Notes: generated by a model from the sequence alone, not told the origin. A stretch of DNA of 64,000 nt from Brevundimonas sp. (GCF_027484365.1 NZ_JAIXTC010000017.1:62001-126000); one strand, 5' to 3'. Counted from the first letter of the stretch, positions 16,644 to 26,193 are shown. Translations and numbers: made by a program.

Positions 16644-17362
16644 GTCGGCGCGCCTCCCGGCAGACGGGCCTGGATGGACTTGAGGACGACGGGCAGGACG
16701 ACGGCCAGAACGAAGACGCCGGCCATCGGGGCCCAGAACTGGGCGAACAGGGACTGGATGTCCGGGTTCGGGTTCTCGGCCAGAAGCTGGTTCAGCCGCG
16801 CCCCGATCCAGCAATAGATGATGTGGGCGGGCAGCAGGCCGATCACCGTCGCGACCGTATAGGGCAGGAGCCGCACCGACATGATGCCGGCGGCGATATT
16901 GATCATATGGAAGGGCACCACGACGGCCAGGCGCGACGCCAGCACATACCAGAAGGTATCCTTGTCGATGGCGGCGCAGACCTTCTGCAGCATGCCCTGA
17001 TCCCGTTCGGCCCTGTTGCGCAGGTCCCGGCCCAGGGCCGACCGCGCGACGGCATAGACGATCAGGGCGCCGACGGTGGCGGCGATCGAGGTCGAGACCC
17101 CGCCGACCCATGGCCCGAACAGATAGCCTGCCGTGATGGTGACGAAGAAGACTCCGGGCACCACACTGGCCGTCGCTGTGGCGAAGATCGCCATCAGCAC
17201 CAGGAGGGCCAGGACATAGTTCCCGGCCGTGAAGGCCCGCAGTTCCGCGCCATGCTCCCGCAGGGTTTCCAGCGACAGATAGCGGTTCCAGCCCATGCCG
17301 AAGATCAGGCCGATGACGCAGGCCAGGACCACCAGGGGCAGAAATCGTTTGATCCGGTCCAT
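16640..17362 (-). CDS. TVP38/TMEM64 (VTT-domain) family membrane protein
   Basis: This 240-residue integral membrane protein starts at ATG 17362; an in-frame GTG two codons upstream is also possible. An N-terminal TM segment is followed by the VTT/SNARE-associated core (VPGVFFVTITAGYLFGPWVGGVSTSIAATVGA region) and RLAVVVPFHMINIAAGI. The C-terminus has two further TM stretches. Bacterial relatives are DedA-like proteins implicated in membrane homeostasis and lipid scrambling. Its 3' end overlaps the kinase start by four bases, so the two are probably co-translated. It is divergent from rpmH, with 142 bases between them. Confidence 0.8.
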   Translation of the reverse strand: MDRIKRFLPLVVLACVIGLIFGMGWNRYLSLETLREHGAELRAFTAGNYVLALLVLMAIFATATASVVPGVFFVTITAGYLFGPWVGGVSTSIAATVGALIVYAVARSALGRDLRNRAERDQGMLQKVCAAIDKDTFWYVLASRLAVVVPFHMINIAAGIMSVRLLPYTVATVIGLLPAHIIYCWIGARLNQLLAENPNPDIQSLFAQFWAPMAGVFVLAVVLPVVLKSIQARLPGGAPT

Positions 17363-17504
17363 AGTCACCCCAACGCTCCCGGCCGTTCCTGGCTGCCGGA
17401 GGCGTCCCCGGCGTTGACAGCCGAAGCCTCGCCCCTTATACGCCCGCCCTTCCCGCAGAGGACACGTTCGTCCCTTGCGCAACTCATAACCTCTGGAGCC
17501 GACC

Positions 17505-17639
17505 GTGAAGCGGACCTATCAGCCGTCGCGACTCGTGCGCAAGCGCCGTCACGGCTTCCGTTCGCGGATGGCCACCAAGAACGGACAGAAGATCGTTGCG
17601 CGGCGTCGCGCCAAGGGCCGCAAGAAGCTGACGGCTTAA
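17505..17639 (+). CDS. rpmH: 50S ribosomal protein L34
   Basis: This 44-residue, strongly basic protein begins with GTG and reads [18 protein letters not shown] near the start, the L34 signature; the [18 protein letters not shown] tail is also typical. CTGGAG about 8 bases upstream serves as ribosome site. It is the first gene of rpmH-rnpA-yidC-engB, the conserved order for the large ribosomal subunit, RNase P protein and membrane insertase. Its length equals that of most L34 proteins. Confidence 0.97.
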   Translation: MKRTYQPSRLVRKRRHGFRSRMATKNGQKIVARRRAKGRKKLTA

Positions 17640-17669
17640 GCGGCCTGCCCCCTCCATCCGGGGGGACCG

Positions 17670-18095
17670 ATGACGATTGCCATTACAATCCATCGCCTGA
17701 CCTCGCGGCCCCAGTTTCTGGCGGCCGCGAAAGGCGTTTCTCTGGCCCGCGGCGCCGTGGTCGTGCAGCGGCTGGATCGCGCCGACGGGGATGCGACGAT
17801 GCGCGTCGGCTTCACCGCCACGCGCAAGGTCGGCGGGGCCGTGGCGCGCAATCGCTGCAAACGACGCCTGCGCGAGGCCGCGCGGGCCCTGGTCGGCCAG
17901 CACGGCGTGCCGGGAAGCGACTATGTCTTCATCGCCCGGCAAGGCACGGCCGACCGCCCCTGGGAGCGTTTGCTTGACGATGTGAAATCGGCGCTTACAA
18001 GGCTGGCGACCCCCGCCGACGGCCCCAGACCGGCCCGGCCGGCCACCACTTCTCCCGACACGCCCGCCCCCCTTTCAGACCACCTGGACCGCTGA
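17670..18095 (+). CDS. rnpA: Ribonuclease P protein component
   Basis: This 141-residue protein binds the RNase P RNA and helps process tRNA 5' ends. The central RNR motif (ARNRCKRRLREAAR, residues about 59-72) and VGFTATRKVGGAV before it are diagnostic. The last about 25 residues are Pro/Ala-rich and extend beyond the usual domain. It follows rpmH by 30 bases and precedes yidC by 5. The yidD gene that often lies between rnpA and yidC is absent. Confidence 0.95.
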   Translation: MTIAITIHRLTSRPQFLAAAKGVSLARGAVVVQRLDRADGDATMRVGFTATRKVGGAVARNRCKRRLREAARALVGQHGVPGSDYVFIARQGTADRPWERLLDDVKSALTRLATPADGPRPARPATTSPDTPAPLSDHLDR

Positions 18096-18100
18096 TCCGA

Positions 18101-19930
18101 ATGAAAAACGAGAACACGCGCAACATGGTGATCTTCGCCGTGTGCACGGCGGCGATCCTGATCCTGTACCAGGTCTTCGTCATGGGCCCGCAGATGGAGC
18201 GCCGTAAGGCCGCCCAGGACGCCGCCGTCGCCGCACAGGCCGCGGCCCCGGCCGGAGCGACGGCGGGCGCCGTTCCCGGCTCGAGCGCCACGGGCGCCCT
18301 GACCTTCGTCACGGACCGGACCCAGGCGCTCGGCCGCGTCCCGCGCATTCCGGTCTCGACGCCGACGCTGCAGGGGTCGCTGTCGCTCCAGGGCGGCCGT
18401 ATCGACGACCTGTTCCTCAAGAACTATCGCCAGACCGTCGATCCCTCTTCGCCCTATGAGGAACTGTTCCGACCCCAAGGCATGGAGCACGCCTATTTCG
18501 TCCAGTTCGGCTGGACCGGCCCCAATGTCGCGGGCGGCGTTCCCGGACCGAACACCGTCTGGCGTCTGACCGACGGCGCGACCCTGACCCCGACGACCCC
18601 GGTCACCCTGACCTGGGACAACGGACAGGGCCTGCGCTTCACCCGCCAGATCGCCATCGACGCCCAGTATATGTTCACGGTCACCGACACGGTCGCCAAC
18701 CTGGGGACCCAGCCGGTCATCATCGCCCCCTATGGCCGCATCGAGCGCCAGGGCGTGCCGCCGGCGCTCGGCAAGACCCAGATCCTGCACGAGGGCGCCA
18801 TCGGCACCTTCTCCAAGGGCGACGGCTACGCCACCACCCAGCTGAAATACGGCGACTGGGCCAAGAAGCCGCGCGAAGAGTTCGAGTCCACCGGCGGCTG
18901 GCTGGGCATGACTGACAAATACTGGATGGCGGCCCTGATCCCGCCCCAGACGGAGACGGTCGAGGCCGAGTTCGTCGTCACGGACGCCGACCGCTACAAC
19001 ATCCATGAGGCCCGGATGCTGGGCGAGACCCACACCATCAATCCGGGTCGTCAGATCACCGAGGTCCAGCACCTGTTCGCCGGCGCCAAGCGCAACGAAA
19101 TCCTGTCCGCCTACGAGGAGCAGTACGACCTGCCGCGCTTCATCTACGCGATCGACTGGGGCTTCCTGTTCTTCCTGACGCGGCCGATCTTCCTGCTGGT
19201 CGAGTTCTTCTACGGCCTGGTCGGCAACTTCGGCGTCGCCATCCTGCTGCTGACCCTGACCATCAAGCTCATCATGTTCCCGCTGGCGAACAAGAGCTAC
19301 GAGAGCCTGTCCAAGATGCGGAAGCTCCAGCCGCAGATGGAAAAGATCAAGGAACAGCACAAGGACGACCCGCAGGCCCAGCAGAAGGCCACGATGGAGC
19401 TGTACCAGAAGGAGAAGATCAATCCGCTGGCGGGCTGCCTGCCCATCCTCGTCCAGATCCCGGTCTTCTACGCCCTGTACAAGGTGCTGTTCGTCACCAT
19501 CGAGATGCGGCACGCGCCCTTCTTCGGCTGGATCCGCGACCTGTCGGCGCCGGACCCGACCAATATCTGGAACCTGTTCGGCCTGATCCCGTGGGATCCG
19601 TCGGCCGTGCCGCTGATCGGCGGCCTGATCGGCTCGCACGCCGGCGGCTTCACCCTGGCGCTCAGCGTGCTGGCGATCATCTACGGCTTCACCATGTGGC
19701 TGCAGCAGGCGATGAACCCGCCGGCGCCCGATCCGGTCCAGCGCCAGATCTTCGCCTGGATGCCGATCATCTTCACCTTCATCATGGCGGGCTTCCCGGC
19801 CGGGCTCCTGCTCTACTGGGCCTGGAACAACGTCCTCTCGATCGCCCAGCAGTATGTCATCATGCACCGCTTCAAGGCCGAGAACCCGATCGACGACCTG
19901 ATCGCCAAACTCACGAAGAAGCCCGCTTGA
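18101..19930 (+). CDS. yidC: Membrane protein insertase YidC
   Basis: This 609-residue Oxa1/YidC-family insertase integrates inner-membrane proteins alone or with SecYEG. An N-terminal TM segment (residues about 8-27) is followed by an Ala/Gly-rich linker and the large periplasmic P1 domain (about 70-340). The C-terminal insertase core then follows with hydrophobic segments and the cytoplasmic hairpin rich in Lys/Gln ([18 protein letters not shown]). [21 protein letters not shown] is a family signature region. Length fits Gram-negative YidC. Its TGA overlaps the TTG start of engB. Confidence 0.96.
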   Translation: MKNENTRNMVIFAVCTAAILILYQVFVMGPQMERRKAAQDAAVAAQAAAPAGATAGAVPGSSATGALTFVTDRTQALGRVPRIPVSTPTLQGSLSLQGGRIDDLFLKNYRQTVDPSSPYEELFRPQGMEHAYFVQFGWTGPNVAGGVPGPNTVWRLTDGATLTPTTPVTLTWDNGQGLRFTRQIAIDAQYMFTVTDTVANLGTQPVIIAPYGRIERQGVPPALGKTQILHEGAIGTFSKGDGYATTQLKYGDWAKKPREEFESTGGWLGMTDKYWMAALIPPQTETVEAEFVVTDADRYNIHEARMLGETHTINPGRQITEVQHLFAGAKRNEILSAYEEQYDLPRFIYAIDWGFLFFLTRPIFLLVEFFYGLVGNFGVAILLLTLTIKLIMFPLANKSYESLSKMRKLQPQMEKIKEQHKDDPQAQQKATMELYQKEKINPLAGCLPILVQIPVFYALYKVLFVTIEMRHAPFFGWIRDLSAPDPTNIWNLFGLIPWDPSAVPLIGGLIGSHAGGFTLALSVLAIIYGFTMWLQQAMNPPAPDPVQRQIFAWMPIIFTFIMAGFPAGLLLYWAWNNVLSIAQQYVIMHRFKAENPIDDLIAKLTKKPA

Positions 19931-20568
19931 CCGAGTATTCCGACGAAGAAGTCGAGGCTGCGCGGGTCCTGTTCCAGCGCCCCGCGACCTTCGTCATGGG
20001 CGCGGCCAAGATCGAACAGCTGCCCGAGCCCGACCTGCCGGAGATCGCCTTCGCCGGGCGGTCCAATGTCGGCAAGTCCAGCCTGATCAACGGTCTCGTG
20101 GGCATGCACAAGCTGGCCCGCGCCTCCAACGAGCCGGGCCGGACGCGCGAGGTCAACTTCTTCGACCTCGACGGCAAGATGCGTCTGGTCGACCTGCCCG
20201 GCTACGGCTGGGCCAAGGCCTCGAAATCGACCGTGCGCCAGTTCCAGAATCTGGGCCGCGACTATCTGCGCGGCCGGGTCACGCTGAAGCGGGTCTATCT
20301 GCTGATCGACGCCCGCCACGGCCTGAAATCGGTCGACACCGAGGCGCTCGACGCCCTCGACCTGGCCGCGGTCAGCTACCAGATCGTCCTCACCAAGGCC
20401 GACAAGATCAAGGCGCATGAGCGCGACACGGTCCAGGCCGCGACGCTGAAGGCCATCTCCAAACGCCCCGCCGCCTTCCCGGCCGTTGCCGTGACCTCGG
20501 CCGAAAAGGGTGCCGGCCTGCCCGAACTTCGCGCCGAGATCATGCGCACGACGGGCGCGGAGCTCTGA
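19927..20568 (+). CDS. engB: Ribosome biogenesis GTP-binding protein EngB/YsxC
   Basis: This 213-residue TRAFAC GTPase is needed for 50S assembly. I take TTG 19927, which overlaps the yidC stop; the first ATG would remove about 23 conserved residues. GTPase motifs are G1 GRSNVGKSS (about 44-52), G2 in [12 protein letters not shown]3 DLPGYGWA, G4 TKADK and G5 TSAEKG. Length fits the EngB family. It is the last gene of the block and is followed by a REP-like palindromic element. Confidence 0.94.
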   Translation: MTEYSDEEVEAARVLFQRPATFVMGAAKIEQLPEPDLPEIAFAGRSNVGKSSLINGLVGMHKLARASNEPGRTREVNFFDLDGKMRLVDLPGYGWAKASKSTVRQFQNLGRDYLRGRVTLKRVYLLIDARHGLKSVDTEALDALDLAAVSYQIVLTKADKIKAHERDTVQAATLKAISKRPAAFPAVAVTSAEKGAGLPELRAEIMRTTGAEL

Positions 20569-20570
20569 TT

Positions 20571-20723
20571 CCCTTCCTTCTCCCGGTGGGAGAAGGTGGC
20601 TCGCGAAGCGAGACGGATGAGGGTTCGGCCTCACCGGTCACGCACGACCCTCACCCTTTCGCGTAAGGCGGTTCGCTACGCTCTCCGGCGCTCAATCCCT
20701 CTCCCAACGGGAGAGGGAGCCGG
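20571..20723. repeat. REP-like palindromic intergenic element, copy A
   Basis: This noncoding stretch between engB and cobT contains a short hairpin CTTCTCCC/GGGAGAAG at its left end and CCCTCTCCC/GGGAGAGGG at its right end. The phrases CGGATGAGGG and CCCTCACCC lie between them. The same arrangement occurs at 23603-23767 and 43970-44137, so it is a dispersed repeat. Its hairpins could also stop transcription after engB. Confidence 0.7.
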
Positions 20724-20765
20724 TCTGCTCTGGCCTCTCCAGTCCTGACCGCCTAACTAGCCTCC

Positions 20766-22652
20766 ATGCCCCCCGCCGACACCCCCGCCGAGGTTTTCAA
20801 GCGCGCGCTCGCCCATGCGGCCCGCGCCCTCGCGGAACAGTCCGAGCTCGAGGTCGTGTTCGGCTCGGACGGCCCCAAGCTGACCGGCGGCGTCCTGACC
20901 CTGCCCCATCCGCCGCGCACGCCCTCGGACGGCGACAGCGCCACCATACGGGGTCAGGCCGACCGGCTGGCCCTGCGCCTCGCCAATCACGATCCGGCTA
21001 TCCATTCGACCCTGCGCCCCTCCGACACCCGCGCCGCCGAGGTGTTCGAGGCGGTTGAACAGGCCCGGGTCGAGGCCCACGGCTCCACCGCCCTGGCCGG
21101 CGTACGCAACAATATGAACGCCGCCCTCCTGACCCGTCTGGAGAAGATGGGCGCCCTGCGCGTCACCGAGGCCGACCGCGTTCCCGTCGCCGAGGCCGTC
21201 GCTCTGCTGCTGCGCGAACGCGTCACCGGCCAGCGTGCGCCCGACGGGGCCGGAACCATGCTGGACCTCGTGCGCGCCGAGATCGAAGGCAAGGCGCACG
21301 TCCAGCTCGACAGGCTGGCGGAGACGGCCGGCGACCAGGCCGCCTTCGGCAAGGCGCTGAAGGACGTGCTGCGCGCGCTCGATCTCGATCCCGGCGACGG
21401 CCGCGGCGACGACGCCTCCGAGGATCAGGGCGACGAGGAACCCGATCCCCAGGAGCCCGAGGCCAGCGAGGACCAGGACGACGAGGAGGACGAGGGCGGC
21501 GGCGAGGGCGGCCAGTCGATGGACGGCGCCTCCGAGGACCCCACCTCCGAACAGGACCGCGACGCCCGCCCCGACGGTTCCCCCGCCGAACGCGACGGCG
21601 ACGCCGCCGACGACGGTCCCGACGTGGCCGAGGGCGCGCTTCCCAATCGTCAGGAAAATTCGGACGACGGCCGCGTCATCGACGCCTACCGAGTCTTCAC
21701 CACCGCCTTCGACGAGGTCGTGGACGCCGCCGACCTGTGCGACCCGATGGAGCTCGATCGTCTGCGTTCGTTGCTGGACCAGCAGCTGACCATCCTGTCC
21801 TCCGTCGTCGCCCGCCTCGCCAACAAGCTGCAGCGCCGCCTGATGGCGCAGCAGAACCGCAGCTGGGCCTTCGATCTGGAAGAGGGCGTGCTCGACACCG
21901 CCCGCCTGACCCGGGTCATCACCGACCCGACCAGCCCCCTGTCGTTCAAGATGGAGAGCGAAAGCCCGTTCCGGGACACGGTCGTGACCCTGTTGCTGGA
22001 CAACTCCGGCTCGATGCGCGGCCGGCCGATCATGGTCGCGGCGGTCTGCGCCGACATCCTGGCACGGACGCTGGAGCGCTGCGGCGTCAAGGTCGAGATC
22101 CTCGGCTTCACCACCCGGGCCTGGAAGGGCGGACAGGCGCGCGAGGCCTGGATCACGGCCGGCAAACCGGCCATGCCCGGCCGACTGAACGACCTCAGAC
22201 ACATCATCTACAAGGCCGCCGACGCGCCGTGGCGCCGGGCCAAGAAGAACCTCGGCCTGATGATGCGCGAGGGCCTGCTGAAGGAGAATATCGACGGCGA
22301 GGCCCTGACCTGGGCCCACGACCGGCTCAAGGCGCGGCCGGAGTCGCGCCAGATCCTGATGGTCATCTCCGACGGCTCCCCGGTCGACGACTCGACCCAG
22401 TCGGCCAACGCCGCCCTCTATCTGGACAAGCACCTGCGCGCCGTCATCGAGCGCATCGAGCTTCATTCGCCCGTCGAACTGATCGCCATCGGCATCGGCC
22501 ACGACGTCACCCGCTGGTATCGCCGCGCCGTCACCATCGTCGATGTCGAACAGCTGGGCGGGGTCATGATCGAGAAGCTGGCCGAACTGTTCGACGCGGC
22601 CCCGAAACAGGCGGCGAAGAAGGCCGGTCGCCGGCTGAAACGCGCGGCGTGA
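20766..22652 (+). CDS. cobT: Aerobic cobaltochelatase subunit CobT
   Basis: This 628-residue protein is the CobT subunit of the CobNST cobalt chelatase of aerobic B12 synthesis. The N-terminal region ([22 protein letters not shown]) is typical. Residues about 200-290 are a long acidic Asp/Glu-rich linker. A VWA domain with the metal-binding DNSGSM motif begins near residue 411 and runs to a basic tail. CobT works with the AAA+ subunit CobS, which is often adjacent; here the upstream neighbour is engB, so cobS is elsewhere. The stop overlaps the next gene (TGATG). Confidence 0.94.
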   Translation: MPPADTPAEVFKRALAHAARALAEQSELEVVFGSDGPKLTGGVLTLPHPPRTPSDGDSATIRGQADRLALRLANHDPAIHSTLRPSDTRAAEVFEAVEQARVEAHGSTALAGVRNNMNAALLTRLEKMGALRVTEADRVPVAEAVALLLRERVTGQRAPDGAGTMLDLVRAEIEGKAHVQLDRLAETAGDQAAFGKALKDVLRALDLDPGDGRGDDASEDQGDEEPDPQEPEASEDQDDEEDEGGGEGGQSMDGASEDPTSEQDRDARPDGSPAERDGDAADDGPDVAEGALPNRQENSDDGRVIDAYRVFTTAFDEVVDAADLCDPMELDRLRSLLDQQLTILSSVVARLANKLQRRLMAQQNRSWAFDLEEGVLDTARLTRVITDPTSPLSFKMESESPFRDTVVTLLLDNSGSMRGRPIMVAAVCADILARTLERCGVKVEILGFTTRAWKGGQAREAWITAGKPAMPGRLNDLRHIIYKAADAPWRRAKKNLGLMMREGLLKENIDGEALTWAHDRLKARPESRQILMVISDGSPVDDSTQSANAALYLDKHLRAVIERIELHSPVELIAIGIGHDVTRWYRRAVTIVDVEQLGGVMIEKLAELFDAAPKQAAKKAGRRLKRAA

Positions 22653-23596
22653 TGAGGCTGGTCTTCCGCGCGGGGATGTCGCTGGCCCTCATGGGCATGG
22701 CGGCCTGCGCGGCCATCGCGACCTCCATGCCGGGTGCGGCCACAGGTCCCGACCGCGCCATCCGTCTGGAGGCCCGCCACGTGCCCCTGGGCATCGGTGG
22801 AGCGACCCTGGCGCCGGGCGTCACCTGGGCGGGCGGCCTGGTCCTGCGCGGGCCGGACCTGCACGGCCTGTCGGACCTGAAGATGGACGGCGACCGCGCC
22901 TGGGTGGTCAGCGATTTCGGCGACCTCATCCGCTTCACGATCCGGCTCGACCGCAACGGCCGCCTGACCTCGGCCGACCGTGCCGTCAGCCGCCCCCTGA
23001 CCGGCCCGGACGGCGCCGTCCTGACGCCCAAGGCCAATGCGGATGCGGAAGGCCTGGCCCTGCTGCCCGACGGCCGCGTCCTGATCAGTTTCGAGCGCGA
23101 CCACCGCATCTGGTCCTATGGCGTCGAGGCGAACGACCGGCCGGTCCTGGTCTCCACGCCCCGTCATCCGTTCGAGGACAATCAGGGCCTCGAGGGTCTG
23201 ACCCCCGCCCCCGACGGAAAGTGGCTGGCGCTCGGCGAGGCCGGCGGTGCCTGGTTGTGCGACGCCGACGCCTGCGAGCCCCTGCCCAGGGCCCCGACCT
23301 CATACGACGACGGCTTCCTGACCACGGGCGTCGATGTGGACCCCGCGGGCGGCTGGTTCATCGTCCAGCGCCTGTTCGTCCCGCCCCTGAATATGCAGGC
23401 CCGTGTGCGGCGCATGGCCCCGGACGGGACCCTGTCTGAGCCCCTGATCCACCTGCGCCCGCCGGCCTCGACCGACAATTTCGAGGGGATCGCCGCGGTC
23501 CCGACGGCGACGGGGACCCGCCTCTATCTCCTGAGCGACGACAACAACAACTTCGTCCAGAAGACCCTGCTGCTGGCGTTTGATGTGAGGCGCTGA
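22652..23596 (+). CDS. Phytase-like esterase family lipoprotein
   Basis: This 314-residue protein starts at the ATG overlapping the cobT stop. A hydrophobic leader ends MAAC (Cys19), a likely lipobox. The rest matches the esterase-like activity of phytase family: a beta-propeller-like domain with GLSDLKMDGDRAWVVSDFG near the start, ANADAEGLALLPDGR and NQGLEGLTPAPDGKWL in the middle, and STDNFEGIAAV and YLLSDDNNN near the end. Such proteins are secreted, and substrates are mostly unproven. Translational coupling to cobT probably reflects operon packing rather than a shared pathway. Confidence 0.8.
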   Translation: MRLVFRAGMSLALMGMAACAAIATSMPGAATGPDRAIRLEARHVPLGIGGATLAPGVTWAGGLVLRGPDLHGLSDLKMDGDRAWVVSDFGDLIRFTIRLDRNGRLTSADRAVSRPLTGPDGAVLTPKANADAEGLALLPDGRVLISFERDHRIWSYGVEANDRPVLVSTPRHPFEDNQGLEGLTPAPDGKWLALGEAGGAWLCDADACEPLPRAPTSYDDGFLTTGVDVDPAGGWFIVQRLFVPPLNMQARVRRMAPDGTLSEPLIHLRPPASTDNFEGIAAVPTATGTRLYLLSDDNNNFVQKTLLLAFDVRR

Positions 23597-23602
23597 CCAA
23601 GT

Positions 23603-23767
23603 CCCTTCTCCCCTTGCGGGAGAAGGTGGCAGCCGAAGGCTGACGGATGAGGGGTCTTGCCGGCGGCTGGAATTTGGGCTCGAGGGAGTTGCCGTTCGGC
23701 GTCAGCGTGACCCCTCATCCGACCTCGCTTCGCTCGGCCACCTTCTCCCGCAAGGGGAGAAGGGAAG
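23603..23767. repeat. REP-like palindromic intergenic element, copy B
   Basis: This noncoding element lies between convergent genes. It is a long imperfect inverted repeat: CCCTTCTCCCC...GGGAGAAGGTGGC on the left, with its mirror GCCACCTTCTCCC...GGGGAGAAGGG on the right. The phrases CGGATGAGGGG and CCCCTCATCCG also mirror each other. It is related to copies A and C. Its position between two gene ends suggests a bidirectional terminator or mRNA-stabilising structure. Confidence 0.75.
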
Positions 23768-23772
23768 GCGGT

Positions 23773-24357
23773 CTAGACCCGTTCGCTGACCTTGATCGCC
23801 ACCCGGCAGCCCGCCTTGATCACGGCGCTCAGCAGCCGATACCCCGGGGCCTCGCGGCTGCCGTGAGCCACGGCATGGTCGTGGTGTTCCAGCTCGTCCT
23901 CGCGGAACTTCGTCAGCTCCGCCGCCAGTTCCGGATCGCGGTCGGACAGTTCGGCGATCTGGTCGGCATAGTGTTCCTCGATCACGCTCTCGACGGCTTC
24001 GGTGCAGGCATGGGCGGCCTTCTCGCCCATCAGGGCCGTGGCAGCGCCCAGCCCCGTGGCCGCCAGCGACCACAGCGGCAACATGGCCGTCGGTCGCACA
24101 CCGTGTTGGGTCAGCAGGACGTCGAAACGCGCCTTGTGCACCTCTTCCCCGGCCTTCATCCCGACCATGTCGGCGGTGATCGCCTCCTTGCCGCGAACGC
24201 CGTCGAAGACCCTCGCCTGGGCCTCGTAGATCTTGACGGCGGCGAACTCCCCGGCGTGATCGACGCGCAGGATCTCGGCCATCCTCGCGCGCATCGCCCC
24301 CCGCCCCGGACGGGGCAGAGGCGTGCGGCGGGTCTCAGTTCCGGGGTGCTCTTGCAT
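23773..24357 (-). CDS. coq7: Demethoxyubiquinone hydroxylase Coq7
   Basis: This 194-residue di-iron protein hydroxylates demethoxyubiquinol in ubiquinone synthesis at the inner membrane. Ferritin-like carboxylate motifs are visible: RVDHAGEFAAVKIYEAQ near the start, KAGEEVHKARFD, SVIEEHYADQI, and FREDELEHHDHAV. The start chosen is ATG 24357, giving a short Pro/Arg-rich lead as in alphaproteobacterial relatives; ATG 24294 would also keep the catalytic core. It overlaps the end of dsbB by 23 bases, so the two are probably co-transcribed. Confidence 0.93.
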   Translation of the reverse strand: MQEHPGTETRRTPLPRPGRGAMRARMAEILRVDHAGEFAAVKIYEAQARVFDGVRGKEAITADMVGMKAGEEVHKARFDVLLTQHGVRPTAMLPLWSLAATGLGAATALMGEKAAHACTEAVESVIEEHYADQIAELSDRDPELAAELTKFREDELEHHDHAVAHGSREAPGYRLLSAVIKAGCRVAIKVSERV

Positions 24358-24871
24358 CCTTGGGCCTCTTGGCGGCGAGCAGGCTGAACCCTGCAAGCGC
24401 AGCAGAGATCAGGGCGTTCCACCCTGCCATGGACAGGCCGAGGAAGCTCCACGTCACCGCGTCGCACATGGCGATACGGACGGCCGGCCCGGTGCCCAGG
24501 GCCAGCGAAGTCAGACCTTCCAGATCGGCGGCCGCGCCGCCGCCCGAGCACAGGGCCGGCAGGGCCCACCATTTGAGCTCACCCCCGGCATGGAAGCCGG
24601 CGGTGATCGCGCCCGTGGCGAAGACGGCGAAAAGCAGGAAGGCGGCGATCCGCGGCGTGCCCCGGCGCGCCTGACTGATGATGGCCCAGAGGGTGGCCAC
24701 CAGCGCGATGGCCACCGCGCCCCAGAACACCTCGCGCTGCTTGAGGCAGAGGTTGCACGGCGACAGGCCGGCGAACCGCTCGAACGCATGGGCTGCGCCC
24801 AGCATCGCCAGCGATATCGCTAGGGCGAAGGCGGTCCACCAACGGGTCAGGAGACTGTAAGCGCTTCTCAT
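24335..24871 (-). CDS. dsbB: Disulfide bond formation protein B
   Basis: This 178-residue inner-membrane protein has four hydrophobic segments and re-oxidises DsbA using quinone. The first catalytic pair is Cys39-Asn-Leu-Cys42 in SPCNLCLKQR. The second periplasmic pair is Cys108 (ALCSGG) and Cys136 (AMCDAV). Length and topology fit the DsbB family. coq7 lies immediately downstream with overlap, an interesting link because DsbB passes electrons to ubiquinone, although such proximity may be chance. Confidence 0.9.
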   Translation of the reverse strand: MRSAYSLLTRWWTAFALAISLAMLGAAHAFERFAGLSPCNLCLKQREVFWGAVAIALVATLWAIISQARRGTPRIAAFLLFAVFATGAITAGFHAGGELKWWALPALCSGGGAAADLEGLTSLALGTGPAVRIAMCDAVTWSFLGLSMAGWNALISAALAGFSLLAAKRPKDARAPRN

Positions 24872-24914
24872 GACGACCGTCTTAGCGGCGCCGAAGGCGT
24901 CCGTCGATCAGGCT

Positions 24915-25490
24915 CTAGAGAAGCTTCAGCGCCAGGAAGCCGCCGACCAGCAGGACCAGGGCGACCACGAACGACAGGGCCAGTCGCTTTTCAACGATCT
25001 CCAGCATCGACGGCCCCCAGGTCTTGAGGATCCAGGCCTCGAGGAAGAACCGCCCGGACCGGGTGAGGGCGACGGCCAGGATGAACAGGCCCAGATGGAA
25101 ATGCGCCAGACCCGCCGCGATCGTCACCAGCTTGAACGGGATGGGCGTCAGTCCCTTGCCGAGGATCACCAGGAAGCCGTTTGACGCGAACCAGGACTGA
25201 TAGACGCTCATGTCCATGCCGTGGCCGAAGACCTCCAGCAGCCTGACGGCCACGGGCTCCAGGAAGACGCCGATCGCATAGCCGAGCAGTCCGCCCAGCA
25301 GGGAGGCGATCGAACAGACCGCCGCATAGCGATAGGCCCGGTCCGGCCGCGACAGGATCATCGGCGCCAGCATCACGTCCGGCGGGATGGGGAAGAAAGA
25401 GGCCTCGGCGAAGGACACGACCGCCATGGTCTTTTCGGCATAGGGCTTGCGCGCCTGTTCGAAGACCCAGTCGTAGAGTTTGCGGAGCAT
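24915..25490 (-). CDS. YqaA family (SNARE/DedA-like) membrane protein
   Basis: This 191-residue membrane protein has a YqaA/DedA-like pattern: SFAEASFFPIPPDVMLAPMIL near residues 26-46, SIASLLGGLLGYAIG, then KGLTPIPFKLVTIAAGL, which is the conserved re-entrant region. The C-terminus is a hydrophobic helix. DedA-family proteins are linked to membrane potential and lipid carrier recycling. It lies 43 bases upstream of dsbB on the same strand and may share its transcript. Confidence 0.83.
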   Translation of the reverse strand: MLRKLYDWVFEQARKPYAEKTMAVVSFAEASFFPIPPDVMLAPMILSRPDRAYRYAAVCSIASLLGGLLGYAIGVFLEPVAVRLLEVFGHGMDMSVYQSWFASNGFLVILGKGLTPIPFKLVTIAAGLAHFHLGLFILAVALTRSGRFFLEAWILKTWGPSMLEIVEKRLALSFVVALVLLVGGFLALKLL

Positions 25491-25560
25491 CAGGCGCCGT
25501 TAGCATCCCTGCGGCATTGCGTCACCTCGGTCAGCGGACCCGTCTCGCCCAAGGAGCCTC

Positions 25561-26193
25561 ATGCTCATGCCTGCCCCCGGTCATCAGGACGACGTCACCC
25601 AGGATCTGGCCCGACTGCTGCGTCGCCTCGCCGACGACGGCGGCGATCACGGCCTGACCCTGCGCGAGATCCGGGACCGGCTGGACGAGCGCGCCTACGG
25701 CCTGCTGATCCTGCTGCTGTCGATCCCCTGCCTCGTCCCCGGGCTCTACGGCGTGCCCCAGGCCGTCGGCGTCATCATCATCCTGGTCGCCGCACAGCTG
25801 CTGATCGGACGCGCGGAGCCGTGGCTGCCGGGCAGGATCCTGAACCTGCGCGCCAAGGGGGCATGGCTGGCGGCCATGGCCGATTTCGCCGAGACACGAC
25901 TGGGCTGGATTGAACGCCTGTCGCGGCCCCGCCTGCTCGGGTTCGCGACCGGGGCGGGTGAAAAGCTGGCTGCAGTGTTCATGATCCTGGCCACCCTGAC
26001 CATCGTCCTGCCCTTCACCAACACCATCCCTTCGATCGCGCTCGCCCTGCTGTCGGTCGGCCTGATCCAGCGCGACGGTCTGTTTGTCATCGCCGGGTCC
26101 GGGGTGGCCACGGCCTGGTTGAGCCTGCTGGGCGCGGTGAGCGTGGGACTGTTGATGGGAGCCGACTGGGCCGCTCGGCTGATCCCGGGCTGA
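25561..26193 (+). CDS. exoD: Exopolysaccharide synthesis ExoD family protein
   Basis: This 210-residue membrane protein matches ExoD. An N-terminal cytoplasmic helix (LTLREIRDRLDERAYGLLILLLSIPCLVP) is followed by several TM segments and PFTNTIPSIALALLSVGLIQRDG, a family signature. ExoD was named from exopolysaccharide-defective rhizobial mutants; its biochemical role is unclear. It is divergent from the YqaA-like gene, with about 70 bases between starts. Confidence 0.83.
   Translation: MLMPAPGHQDDVTQDLARLLRRLADDGGDHGLTLREIRDRLDERAYGLLILLLSIPCLVPGLYGVPQAVGVIIILVAAQLLIGRAEPWLPGRILNLRAKGAWLAAMADFAETRLGWIERLSRPRLLGFATGAGEKLAAVFMILATLTIVLPFTNTIPSIALALLSVGLIQRDGLFVIAGSGVATAWLSLLGAVSVGLLMGADWAARLIPG

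Noticed and set aside
16644..17111. Longer sensor kinase start at 17111
   Set aside because: The added 156 residues are an out-of-frame reading of the VTT gene; the GTG at 16643 overlaps that gene's stop and leads into a normal TM helix.
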